From positions 1-49,333 of the forward strand of contig CALVGN010000007.1 in assembly GCA_944327105.1 (NCBI GenBank): DNA of 49,333 nt. The letters are read 5' to 3'. The DNA comes from an uncultured Erysipelotrichaceae bacterium (lineage in GTDB: Bacteria; Bacillota_I; Bacilli_A; Erysipelotrichales; Erysipelotrichaceae). Positions 20,907 to 29,121 of the stretch are shown one piece after another. The translations under genes were made by a program, and so were the position numbers. Every line of letters starts with the position of its first letter. Position 1 is the stretch's first letter. The notes beneath the pieces are model-generated. The model worked only from the letters and a program-made list of their open reading frames with translations, had not been told where the DNA came from and did not search any database.

Positions 20907-20935
20907 ATTATAGGTCGTTTTGCGTTTCGATTCAA
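20907..20935 (-). promoter_or_regulatory. sigmaA promoter of htpG
   Basis: On the minus strand, TTGAAT (20935-20930) and TATAAT (20912-20907) are separated by exactly 17 nt. The start point would fall near 20900, inside CIRCE. Confidence 0.88.
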
Positions 20936-20937
20936 GA

Positions 20938-20959
20938 TGGTTTGACCATCAGCTATAAT
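20938..20959 (+). promoter_or_regulatory. Promoter of rnmV (motif plus -10)
   Basis: TGGTTTGACCA (20938-20948) then TATAAT (20954-20959), 5 nt apart, without a clear -35. The ATG at 20968 begins 8 nt after the -10, so the rnmV mRNA should be leaderless or nearly so. The motif also sits 2 nt outside the -35 of the divergent htpG promoter. Confidence 0.6.
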
Positions 20960-20967
20960 GATTCTGT

Positions 20968-21516
20968 ATGAAAACCATTCAGGAAAAAGTGGTCGTGGAA
21001 GGCAAGCATGATGCAGCGCGGTTGAAAGCACTCTATGATGTGGATTGTATCATCACCCATGGCACATCATTGGATCAAAATACATTGGATTTGATCGGAA
21101 AGTATGTGGATCATCCGGGAGTGATCGTCTTTACCGATCCGGATGCACCTGGGGAAATGATTCGAAAAAAGATCATGGCGGTTTATCCTCAAGTCAAACA
21201 TGCCCATATCCCAAAGCAACATGCACATACCGAAACGAAAGTGGGGGTGGAGCATGGCGATGATGCAAGTATTTGCCGATCGTTGAACACCGTAGCCAGT
21301 TATGATATGGCACATTCGGATGGTTTGACCATGAAAGATATGATGGACTTGGGATTAAGTGGTCAAAGCGACAGTCAATACAAGCGAAATGTGTTATCCA
21401 CCATTTATCCCATTGGTTCGACCAATGCCAAAACCTGTTTGAAACGATTGAATTATTTGCATATTCGCAAAGAAGAATTGGAAAAAATCGATTATGGAAA
21501 AGATCGCAACGTATAA
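20968..21516 (+). CDS. rnmV: Ribonuclease M5
   Basis: The 182-residue protein has a Toprim domain: VVVEGKHDAARLKAL carries the conserved Glu, and VIVFTDPDAPGEMIRKKI carries the DxD-type acidic pair. RNase M5 matures 5S rRNA in low-GC Gram-positives. The gene is in the classic rnmV-rsmA-ispE order. It overlaps rsmA by 23 nt. There is no ribosome-binding site and the -10 box is 8 nt upstream. HIPKQHAHTETKVGVEHGD is a further conserved region of the family. Confidence 0.95.
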   Translation: MKTIQEKVVVEGKHDAARLKALYDVDCIITHGTSLDQNTLDLIGKYVDHPGVIVFTDPDAPGEMIRKKIMAVYPQVKHAHIPKQHAHTETKVGVEHGDDASICRSLNTVASYDMAHSDGLTMKDMMDLGLSGQSDSQYKRNVLSTIYPIGSTNAKTCLKRLNYLHIRKEELEKIDYGKDRNV

Positions 21517-22342
21517 AACCACTAATTATTTATTAAATAAATACAATGGTCATGCCAAGAAAGGGTATGGTCAAAATTTCATCATCGATTACAACACAGT
21601 GTTCAATATCGCATCCATTGGATGCGATATGCAGGACTGTGTGATCGAGATCGGACCGGGATTGGGTGCATTGACCCAATGTCTGGCACTAAGAGCGAAA
21701 GTGGTCTATGCATTTGAGATCGATCCGGCTTGCATCGAGATCCTTGGTGAAACCATGAAGGACTATCCCAATGTCAAAGTGGTCAATCATGATTTTCTCA
21801 GTGTGGATCTGGACTATATCTTAGCGATGCTTTCCAATACCTATGATTCGATCAAGATCGTTTCCAATCTGCCGTATTACATCACCACACCGTTATTGTT
21901 GAAATGTTTTGAAAGCCATGACAAATTGGCTCAGATCACGGTCATGATGCAAAAGGAAGTGGCATTACGGTTTACGGCCATGGTAGATACCAAAGATTAC
22001 AATGGTTTGACCATTTTGGCGCAATATCTTTATGATGCAACCATTGCGTTTGATGTATCCCGTAATATATTCAGCCCGCAACCGAATGTGGACAGTGCGG
22101 TGGTGGTATTCAAACCCAAACCATTGGATCCCACGATCAAGGATACTCAGGGATTCTTTACGTTCGTGCGTCAATGTTTTGCCCAACGGCGCAAAACATT
22201 GACGAATAATCTTAAACACAGCGGATATGATCTGACCAAGGTCAATGCATGGTTGAACCAGAATAAACCAGGTCAAACCATAAGGGCTGAACAGTTATCA
22301 CTGGATGAATTCAAATCATTATATAAAGAGGTGGTTCAATGA
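21494..22342 (+). CDS. rsmA: 16S rRNA (A1518/A1519) dimethyltransferase
   Basis: The 282-residue protein has the RsmA/KsgA SAM-binding signatures: KKGYGQNFIIDYN, VIEIGPGLGALTQCLA (motif I), the acidic end of strand 2 (AFEIDPACIEIL), and the catalytic motif IV NLPYYITTP. It dimethylates two adenosines in helix 45 of 16S rRNA during ribosome maturation. The start overlaps the rnmV 3' end by 23 nt, and its stop overlaps the ispE start (ATGA). The C-terminal helical domain (CFAQRRKTLTNNL) is complete. Confidence 0.96.
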   Translation: MEKIATYKTTNYLLNKYNGHAKKGYGQNFIIDYNTVFNIASIGCDMQDCVIEIGPGLGALTQCLALRAKVVYAFEIDPACIEILGETMKDYPNVKVVNHDFLSVDLDYILAMLSNTYDSIKIVSNLPYYITTPLLLKCFESHDKLAQITVMMQKEVALRFTAMVDTKDYNGLTILAQYLYDATIAFDVSRNIFSPQPNVDSAVVVFKPKPLDPTIKDTQGFFTFVRQCFAQRRKTLTNNLKHSGYDLTKVNAWLNQNKPGQTIRAEQLSLDEFKSLYKEVVQ

Positions 22343-23202
22343 AAGGGCATGCCTATGCCAAGATCAACCTTGGATTGCAAGTATTGGCCACATTCGATAA
22401 TGGCTATCATGATCTGGATATGATCATGATGCCATTGGATCTGTATGATATTTTGACCATTGAACCCAATGGCTCAAACCAGGATCACTTTTTCTGCAAT
22501 ATTGGTGGAAAACATTTTCTTCACGATAATACAGTTTTGGATGCGATCAAATTGATGCGTACCACATTTACGCAGATTACGGATCACTTTGATATTCGAC
22601 TGATCAAACGCATCCCTTCTCAGGCTGGATTGGGTGGTGGCAGTGCAGATGGTGCGTGTGCGTTGAAAATGATCAATCGCATGTATTCCCTTGGTTTGAC
22701 CATGGCACAATTGATGGAACTGGGTGTCAAGATCGGTGCGGATGTTCCGTTTTGCATCGCCAACGCTCCTAGCCGGGTCAAAGGGATCGGCGAAAACGTT
22801 AGACGTTTTCGCAATCAGCTCAACCCTGTTATTATCCTGGTCAAACCAAGTCAGGGTGTGTCGACGGGTGAATGCTTCAAATTATGCAATGATCAGGGAG
22901 ATGGTCATATCAACAATGAACTGGAATTTGCGTTGCGGGATGGGGATTATTTGAAAACGTGTGCTTTGCTCAATAATTCACTGGAACAACCAGCAATGCA
23001 ACTGGTGCCGAAGATCAAATCATTGAAAGATCAATTATTAAGTCTGGGATGTGATGGTGCGATCATGTCGGGCAGTGGTTCCACTGTATTTGGGTTTTGC
23101 AAGGATGAGATCCAAGCCAAAGCAATCGTCAAAATAATGCGAACGAATGCAGCATTCGTGCATATCTGTCATTTCTATTCGCCACGATTGCGATGTCGGT
23201 AA
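22339..23202 (+). CDS. ispE: 4-diphosphocytidyl-2-C-methyl-D-erythritol kinase
   Basis: The 287-residue GHMP kinase has AKINLGLQV near the N-terminus, the ATP-binding glycine loop PSQAGLGGGSADGACAL, and the C-terminal MSGSGSTVFGF. It phosphorylates CDP-methylerythritol in the MEP pathway of isoprenoid synthesis, so the organism probably uses that route. It is the last gene of the rnmV-rsmA-ispE unit, overlapping rsmA by 4 nt. Near its 3' end the sequence becomes AT-rich before the next promoter. Confidence 0.95.
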   Translation: MKGHAYAKINLGLQVLATFDNGYHDLDMIMMPLDLYDILTIEPNGSNQDHFFCNIGGKHFLHDNTVLDAIKLMRTTFTQITDHFDIRLIKRIPSQAGLGGGSADGACALKMINRMYSLGLTMAQLMELGVKIGADVPFCIANAPSRVKGIGENVRRFRNQLNPVIILVKPSQGVSTGECFKLCNDQGDGHINNELEFALRDGDYLKTCALLNNSLEQPAMQLVPKIKSLKDQLLSLGCDGAIMSGSGSTVFGFCKDEIQAKAIVKIMRTNAAFVHICHFYSPRLRCR

Positions 23203-23302
23203 AAATGAAAACTTCTTGAAAATTATTGCCAAAATTTGATCGCTTCATTTCTTTTATGTGCTTTTCATTCCACTATAATGAATCCATAGGAGGACGACAT
23301 TT

Positions 23303-24004
23303 ATGAAAAAGATCCTGACATCTTTGCTTGCACTGACTTTACTGGCGGGTTGCAGTGGCGATGAGATCGATAATGCATTATCTGTGGGCGAAACCGATAC
23401 GCCGCAAACGGTTGAAACGGTAGAATCCGTTTCACCGGTGATCGAAGAAACGGAAACGGTGCAACCTGATGAAACGGTGGATGAAAACGAAACGAGTGCG
23501 ACGGAAGGAAACGTGGTCGAACCAGACGAAGAGGGAAGTGCTTATGGGTATATGGGCGATACCATGCGTACGGCATTTCTCGACTTTGTCGTTGAAGACG
23601 CGTATACCACCCATGAATTTGATGGATTCACACCGGCTGAAGGGAATAAATATGTGGTCGTGACCATCAATATCATCAATACACAACTGACGACATTACC
23701 GATGTTTGATGATGACTTTGAACTGACATGGAACATCAATACCACCAATACGGATATCGAGTCGGTGTATCCGGTCAGTGTATTAGTCGGAGAGGATCCA
23801 AGTGCATATGAATCCTATGAAACGCTCAGTGATCTGCAATTACCGATCACGTATGAAATACCGATCGGGGAAAGCAAAGAAGGGATTTTGTTATTTGAAG
23901 TGCCGGATGATGCAGTCGATTATTTGATGGCATTTGTCGAATATTACACTACCGGGGAAACTGGGAACAGTTACTTCGTTGCATTCAATGCAGTGGAAGA
24001 ATGA
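23303..24004 (+). CDS. Lipoprotein with DUF4352-like domain
   Basis: The 233-residue protein has a lipoprotein signal peptide ending LLAGC (Cys17). A low-complexity acidic linker rich in Glu, Thr and Val follows (about 24-75, encoded by irregular GAAACGG repeats). The C-terminal domain of about 150 residues has FVVEDAYTTHEFDGFTPAEGNKYVVVTINIINTQ, which resembles DUF4352 (an immunoglobulin-like extracellular fold). A TATAAT at about 23272-23277 and AGGAGG before the ATG set promoter and start. Function unknown; the linker would hold the domain away from the membrane through the cell wall. Confidence 0.8.
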   Translation: MKKILTSLLALTLLAGCSGDEIDNALSVGETDTPQTVETVESVSPVIEETETVQPDETVDENETSATEGNVVEPDEEGSAYGYMGDTMRTAFLDFVVEDAYTTHEFDGFTPAEGNKYVVVTINIINTQLTTLPMFDDDFELTWNINTTNTDIESVYPVSVLVGEDPSAYESYETLSDLQLPITYEIPIGESKEGILLFEVPDDAVDYLMAFVEYYTTGETGNSYFVAFNAVEE

Positions 24005-24021
24005 ACACTAATCCCACATTA

Positions 24022-24048
24022 GGCGCATGGTTGAACCATGCGCCTTTT
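24022..24048 (+). terminator. Terminator formed around a motif copy
   Basis: GGCGCATGG pairs with CCATGCGCC; the loop and upper stem are TGGTTGAACCA (24028-24038); TTTT follows. Confidence 0.85.
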
Positions 24049-24086
24049 ACTGTGATTGAACCATATTTGTGGTATGGTTGTACCAT

Positions 24087-25889
24087 ATGAATAAATTGGA
24101 TCATTTAGCTCGTACACAGCTGAAAAAGAAAGCAAAACATACATTCAAAACGCACTATTTTTTCTATGTGGCATTGTGTCTGATCGCCGCTTTTCTATCG
24201 GTAGAATTCACGGATACGTTGGCCGCAGTGCGTTCAACACCATCGGAAAATATGGTTGAAACCACCTCCAAGGACTGGGGCGTGGATTTAAATGATGCTT
24301 TAGAAATTGCACAACAATTCCATATCGCTGAAAGTGATCCGCCAGTGGATGAAAAGCCGGTATCGTTTGACAATCCGATCCTGGGTACGACCAACGGGGT
24401 GTTTGCCAGTGTGGTTTCATCGATTTTATCCGGATCGATCTTTGTTACCTTGGTTTCAACCATATCCAGTATCCTTGGTTCGACCAATGTCGCAGTGATG
24501 CTTCTTGTATTGGCATCATTTGGTTTCTTTTTCATGTTCTGGTTTTATATCCAGAATCTGTATCCAGTATTGATGCGACGGATGATGATGGAATCCAGAG
24601 TCTATGATCAAACACCGTTTTCACGTTTCATGTATCTTTCGCATATCAAAAAATGGAGTAAAGCGGCATGGATCATGGCGGTGAAAACGGTATTGCTCAG
24701 TTTATGGGCTTTGACCATCATCGGTGGGATCATCAAACGCTATTCGTATTATATGGTCCCCTATATCGTGGCAGAAAATCCAAATATCACTGCACGACAA
24801 GCGATTGGTTTATCCCGACGCATGATGGATGGGCATAAGTGGGATGCATTTGTATTGGAAATTTCATTTATCGGGTGGTATCTACTTAACGGTTTGACGT
24901 TTGGATTATCCAATCTTTTCTTTTTGAATCCATATAAGACCGCAACATTCAATGAATATTTCACCCTGTTAAGAGAAGAAGCCATCGACCAGAAAATCGA
25001 TGGTTATACCATTTTCAATGATTTGTATCTGTACACAAAAGCCGATGGTGAAACCATCGAAAATGCCTATGGAGATGTCATTGATATTCTGAATCGACCC
25101 CATGTTTCCCTGGAAATACCCCATGGATTCAAAGGCTTTCTCATGCAAAACTTCGGCATCCTGTTGATGCCCAATGCAAGAGAGAAAGCGTATGAAAAGG
25201 ACCAGTTCGACAGAGAACGCGTTGAAGATCTGATCGATCAGGTCAATGGTCAAAGCTATCCGGTACGCTTATATACTATTGGTGAAACCACCAAACGATC
25301 ATCTTTAGCCAATATCCACTATATCCGCCACTATACCTTGACTTCTTTGATTTTGATGTTTTTTATCTTTGCGTTTATCGGGTGGATCTATGAAGTGGCA
25401 TTGATGCTGGTCACGGAAGGGATATTGGTCAACCGAGGCAGCATGCATGGACCATGGTTACCGATCTATGGTTTTGGCGGGATATTGATCTTAACGGTAT
25501 TGTATCGATTTAGAAAGAATCCCAAACTCGAGTTTGGTCTAGCCATATTACTCTGTGGTTTTCTCGAATATATGACCAGTTATGTCATGGAACTTTCCAC
25601 CGGTATCCGCTGGTGGGACTATACGGGATTCTTTCTGAATTTAAATGGACGGATCTGTGCGGAAGGGTTACTGGTCTTTGGTGTCGGTGGGATGGCTGTC
25701 GTATATGTGGTGGCCCCACTATTGGACAATGTGATCATGAAGTTTAATCATGCCAAAGCACGGATCATTGCTATGGTGTTGACCATCGTTTTTATGATCG
25801 ATGCCATTTACAGTCACTTTGTTCCCAATGTCGGTGAAGGGATCACTGCCGATACACCGTCTGTTTCCGTAGAACCGTCTCAAAGTTGA
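24087..25889 (+). CDS. Large membrane protein: DUF975-like N-terminal half and CmpB C-terminal domain
   Basis: From ATG 24087 the product has 600 residues. The N-terminal region (LARTQLKKKAKHTFKTHYFFYVALCLIAAFLS) and the segment with ITARQAIGLSRRMMDGHKWDAFVLEISFIGWYLL match DUF975. After a cytosolic stretch, the C-terminal part (about 430-585) is a CmpB domain: IFAFIGWIYEVALMLVTEGILVNRG, GPWLPIYGFGG, GFLEYMTSYVMELSTGIRWWDYTGFFLNLNGRICAEGLL. The GTG at 24069 would lengthen it by 6 residues. TATGGT within a motif copy (TGGTTGTACCA, 24075-24085) lies 8 nt before the ATG and no ribosome-binding site is seen. Function unknown; the domain is shared with the protein at 16528. Confidence 0.85.
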   Translation: MNKLDHLARTQLKKKAKHTFKTHYFFYVALCLIAAFLSVEFTDTLAAVRSTPSENMVETTSKDWGVDLNDALEIAQQFHIAESDPPVDEKPVSFDNPILGTTNGVFASVVSSILSGSIFVTLVSTISSILGSTNVAVMLLVLASFGFFFMFWFYIQNLYPVLMRRMMMESRVYDQTPFSRFMYLSHIKKWSKAAWIMAVKTVLLSLWALTIIGGIIKRYSYYMVPYIVAENPNITARQAIGLSRRMMDGHKWDAFVLEISFIGWYLLNGLTFGLSNLFFLNPYKTATFNEYFTLLREEAIDQKIDGYTIFNDLYLYTKADGETIENAYGDVIDILNRPHVSLEIPHGFKGFLMQNFGILLMPNAREKAYEKDQFDRERVEDLIDQVNGQSYPVRLYTIGETTKRSSLANIHYIRHYTLTSLILMFFIFAFIGWIYEVALMLVTEGILVNRGSMHGPWLPIYGFGGILILTVLYRFRKNPKLEFGLAILLCGFLEYMTSYVMELSTGIRWWDYTGFFLNLNGRICAEGLLVFGVGGMAVVYVVAPLLDNVIMKFNHAKARIIAMVLTIVFMIDAIYSHFVPNVGEGITADTPSVSVEPSQS

Positions 25890-26015
25890 TTGATTATTCG
25901 TTGATTTTAGAAGCACAATTGGAAAAGATGTGGCGTTATTTGAGAATATCGATTAACAAGCAAGCGGTTTTTCCATTAAGCAAAACAGAGTTGTGTATAT
26001 TGAAACATATGAACA

Positions 26016-26052
26016 ACATCGGACCACTTTTCAGTGGTCCGATGTGTCTTTT
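26016..26052. terminator. Bidirectional terminator overlapping the end of the transposase-like gene
   Basis: ACATCGGACCACT and AGTGGTCCGATGT pair perfectly around TTTC; a T run follows on the plus strand. The stop codon of the minus-strand gene (26031-26033) is inside the hairpin loop. Confidence 0.8.
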
Positions 26053-26408
26053 TCCATTAAATCCGCTGGGATCACCATGGGCTTGTAATGCCGGCCATGC
26101 TTGCCAGGGGGAAGTTTGGTGATAACCATGTTATAACGGTCAATGGTCTTGACCAGTTCCTTACGCAGTTTTTTATTTTCCTTACGCAGTGCAATGATGG
26201 TTTTGACCAGTTGTTGGGTTTCCATTTTGGTTGCCGGATCATACGTTTTGACATAGATCCCGTGGTCTTTATTATATGTGGTGATCCATTTTTCGACGGT
26301 TTTTAACGGAATCCCGAATTCTTTGGCGGTTTTGGAAGTGGATTGATGCTGATGGATGATCAGATCAATGACCATTTCTTTCAACTCGGGGGTGTATCGT
26401 GTTAACAT
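26031..26408 (-). CDS. Orphan transposase-like HTH protein (OrfA type)
   Basis: From ATG 26408 (with AAAGGCGG upstream) the product has 125 residues. The N-terminal half is a helix-turn-helix of the HTH_Tnp_1 / IS3 OrfA kind: YTPELKEMVIDLIIHQHQSTSKTAKEFGIPLKTVEKWITTY. A coiled-coil follows (LRKENKKLRKELVKTIDRYN) with a basic tail. No OrfB (DDE catalytic part) follows, there are no obvious terminal inverted repeats, and a terminator closes the gene at its stop. It may be a relic of an insertion sequence or a domesticated DNA-binding protein. It is preceded by an upstream in-frame stretch that I exclude. Confidence 0.75.
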   Translation of the reverse strand: MLTRYTPELKEMVIDLIIHQHQSTSKTAKEFGIPLKTVEKWITTYNKDHGIYVKTYDPATKMETQQLVKTIIALRKENKKLRKELVKTIDRYNMVITKLPPGKHGRHYKPMVIPADLMEKDTSDH

Positions 26409-26555
26409 AATGCACCGCCTTTCTCTAACTTTAAGATACAATGGTAATGACCATATTGAAAGCCTTAATGCAAAAAAAACCATGTAAAATCATGGCTAAA
26501 ACACGGATTAGGGAAGTACTGATTTTTATAAATTTAAGGATAGGGGGAACAATTG

Positions 26556-27380
26556 ATGATTATCGCAATGGATATGGATGGAACCATATGTAAAGACGAT
26601 AAAACCATTTCTGAATTTACACTGAATATTTTAAAGAGATTGAAATCAATGGGACATATTCCCATCGTGTGTACCGGAAGAGGCAAAAGTACCATTGGTC
26701 CAACCATTCTCACCGTCTGTGATTATGGGGTATTGGGTACAGGCAGTACCATTTATGATCTGAAAAGTGATCAATGTCTGTACAGTGAAAACATTGATCC
26801 AACCATCATTACCTTGATCCATGAGAAAGGATTGAATCAAGATATCGATATCGATTATTTCAGTGGTGATGAGATCTTTACCGATCCATTTACCTACGAC
26901 CATATCGAATATTATGTGCAAGGGAATACGGGGTTAGCCAAAATGATCCGCGGTGGTCGAACCATTGTTGATGATCCATATACGTATATGAAAGAAAACG
27001 ACCGGCAAGCCCAGCGTGTCAATATTTTTATTGTAGATGATGATTTGAGGGAACAGTGGAAATCATGGTTGAAATCACTGGGATTGGAAGTAGCATCCAG
27101 TGCTTCAACGAATATCGAAGTCACGGCCCCTCGCGTCAATAAAGGCAGTGGATTGAAGTGGTTATGCCATCACTTTGACTGGGATATGAATGATGTGATG
27201 ATGTTCGGGGATGCAAGCAATGATGAGTCGGCTTTGGATATCGTCGGTATACCGGTAGTGATGAAAAACGCATCCGACACCATGAAAAGAAAATACGCGT
27301 ACATTACGGCTAATGATAACAATCATGACGGTGTTGGATGGTTTCTAAAAGAATATTTCCATATCGAAACCATGGTTTAA
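26556..27380 (+). CDS. Cof-type HAD phosphatase
   Basis: The 274-residue protein has motif I IAMDMDGTICKDDKT (DxD), motif II VCTGRGKS, the Cof-type C2B cap in the middle, and motif IV VMMFGDASNDESALDIVG. Family members dephosphorylate sugar phosphates, FMN or pyridoxal phosphate; the substrate is unknown. ATG 26556 follows AGGGGG by about 9 nt. One of four HAD phosphatases in the window (also 18191, 36765, 39952). A motif copy lies just past its stop. Confidence 0.92.
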   Translation: MIIAMDMDGTICKDDKTISEFTLNILKRLKSMGHIPIVCTGRGKSTIGPTILTVCDYGVLGTGSTIYDLKSDQCLYSENIDPTIITLIHEKGLNQDIDIDYFSGDEIFTDPFTYDHIEYYVQGNTGLAKMIRGGRTIVDDPYTYMKENDRQAQRVNIFIVDDDLREQWKSWLKSLGLEVASSASTNIEVTAPRVNKGSGLKWLCHHFDWDMNDVMMFGDASNDESALDIVGIPVVMKNASDTMKRKYAYITANDNNHDGVGWFLKEYFHIETMV

Positions 27381-27460
27381 CCATAACTTTAATGGTGTAA
27401 ATCACGTATATCCTCAAAGCAGTGTTATACTTTTTTTAGAAAGAAAGAGAGTGTTCAAAC

Positions 27461-29041
27461 ATGAGCAAACCTGTTGTTATTGTCGTCATGGATGGTATCG
27501 GTTATAACGATACCGATAACCTCAATGCCGTCAAACACGCCTACAAACCCACATTGGATGCATTATGGTCCACCTGCCCGCATACCCGCATCAAAGCCAG
27601 CGGTGTCGCAGTCGGTTTACCCAGTGACGCCGATATGGGAAATTCCGAAGTCGGTCACAATGCCATTGGTTGCGGCCAGATATATTCCCAAGGTGCCAAA
27701 TTGGTCAATGAATCCATTGAATCCGGTGAGATCTATCAATCCAAAGCATGGAAAGATGCCGTAGCCTATTGCAAAGACCATACCTTGCACTTCCTTGGTT
27801 TGTTGAGTGATGGCAACGTCCATTCCAACATCAGTCATCTGATCGCCATGGTCAAACAAGCCAAAGCTGAAGGCATCCATCATGTTCGTGTCCACATTTT
27901 ATTGGATGGTCGTGACACACCGGAAACCAGTGCATTGATTTATGTGGATCAATTGGAAGATGCATTGAAATCCTTAAATGATGATACATTTGATGGCAAG
28001 ATCGCTTCCGGTGGTGGTCGCATGGTCATCACCATGGACCGCTATGAAGCCGATTGGGGTATGGTCGAAAAAGGATGGCAGACCCATGTCTGTGGGGAAG
28101 GCCGTCAGTTTGAAAGTGCTAAAGAAGCCATTGAAACCTATCGCAACGAAGGCGGCTTCGTTGATCAATACCTCCCTCCCTTTGTCATTGCAGAAAATGG
28201 ACAACCGGTGGGAACCATCAATGATGGTGATTCCGTGATCCTGTTCAATTTCAGAGGTGATCGTGCCATCGAAATTTCCAAGGCGTTCGATGATCCCAAC
28301 TTCAATGCGTTTGTCAAAACCAAAAATCCAAAAGTCTATTACTGCGGCATGCTGCAGTATGACGGGGATGCTAAGATCCCAACGAATTTCTTGGTCGAAC
28401 CACCAAAGATCAAAGATACATTGAGTCAATTACTGGTTGAAAACCACGTGAAAAGCTATGCGATTTCCGAAACCCAGAAATTCGGTCACGTGACCTATTT
28501 CTGGAACGGAAACCGCAGTGAAAAATTTGATGAAAACCTCGAAGATTGGGTCGAGATCCCATCTGATTTGGTCCCCTTTGATCAGCGTCCATGGATGAAG
28601 AGTGCTGAAATCACCGATCAATTGGTCGAAGCCATCGAATCCGGCAAGTATCAGTTCTTACGAACCAACTTCCCCAATGGTGACATGGTCGGCCATACCG
28701 GTGACTATGAAGCCACCATCATCGGTGTGGAATCCGTTGATCTGTGCTTAAAACGCATCAAAGATGCCTGCGATAAAGCCGGTGCGGTATTATTGATCAC
28801 AGCTGATCACGGCAATGCCGATGAAATGGCTGAAAAACGCAAGAAGGATACCGATCCGATCAAGCCGAAAACCAGTCATACCTTATCCTTGGTTCCCTTT
28901 ATCGTCTACAATGGCGGAAATGTCGAATTGAAGGATGTTGAAGACGGCACGTTTGGTTTGAGCAATATTGCTGCAACCATCGTTGACCTGTTAGGTATCA
29001 AACCCTATGATTCATGGAATGAAACCATGATCAAACATTAG
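27461..29041 (+). CDS. gpmI: 2,3-bisphosphoglycerate-independent phosphoglycerate mutase
   Basis: The 526-residue enzyme has the metal-binding start VVIVVMDGIGYND and the phosphoserine site PSDADMGNSEVGHNAIG. LDGRDTPETS and GGRMVITMDRYEADWG follow, and the late metal ligands are in NGDMVGHTGDYEA and ITADHGNADEM. It interconverts 3- and 2-phosphoglycerate in glycolysis using Mn2+. Its own promoter has TATACT at 27426-27431, with a leader of about 25 nt and an AAGAAAGAGAG ribosome-binding region. Codon use is more biased than in its neighbours, as expected of a highly expressed gene. A terminator follows. Confidence 0.97.
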   Translation: MSKPVVIVVMDGIGYNDTDNLNAVKHAYKPTLDALWSTCPHTRIKASGVAVGLPSDADMGNSEVGHNAIGCGQIYSQGAKLVNESIESGEIYQSKAWKDAVAYCKDHTLHFLGLLSDGNVHSNISHLIAMVKQAKAEGIHHVRVHILLDGRDTPETSALIYVDQLEDALKSLNDDTFDGKIASGGGRMVITMDRYEADWGMVEKGWQTHVCGEGRQFESAKEAIETYRNEGGFVDQYLPPFVIAENGQPVGTINDGDSVILFNFRGDRAIEISKAFDDPNFNAFVKTKNPKVYYCGMLQYDGDAKIPTNFLVEPPKIKDTLSQLLVENHVKSYAISETQKFGHVTYFWNGNRSEKFDENLEDWVEIPSDLVPFDQRPWMKSAEITDQLVEAIESGKYQFLRTNFPNGDMVGHTGDYEATIIGVESVDLCLKRIKDACDKAGAVLLITADHGNADEMAEKRKKDTDPIKPKTSHTLSLVPFIVYNGGNVELKDVEDGTFGLSNIAATIVDLLGIKPYDSWNETMIKH

Positions 29042-29062
29042 TATTGCTTGGTTCAAATGAAT

Positions 29063-29095
29063 AAAGCATGGCGTTAATGCCATGCTTTTTCTTTT
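29063..29095 (+). terminator. Terminator after gpmI
   Basis: GCATGGC / GCCATGC stem extended by AAA/TTT, followed by TTTTTCTTTT. Confidence 0.9.
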
Positions 29096-29121
29096 AGAAT
29101 AGGAAAATACGGAATTTTGCA

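Noticed and set aside
23395-23510. GAAACGG repeats in the lipoprotein gene as a functional DNA repeat
   Set aside because: They are irregular and explained by an acidic Glu/Thr/Val linker in the protein.
24028-24085. Clustered motif copies as a CRISPR array or origin iterons
   Set aside because: Copies are irregularly spaced, not direct repeats with spacers, and occur all through coding sequence; no dnaA or cas gene is present.
25886-26122. 78-codon plus-strand frame after the DUF975/CmpB gene
   Set aside because: It runs through a strong terminator and into antisense of the transposase-like gene, with no ribosome-binding site and no recognisable domain.
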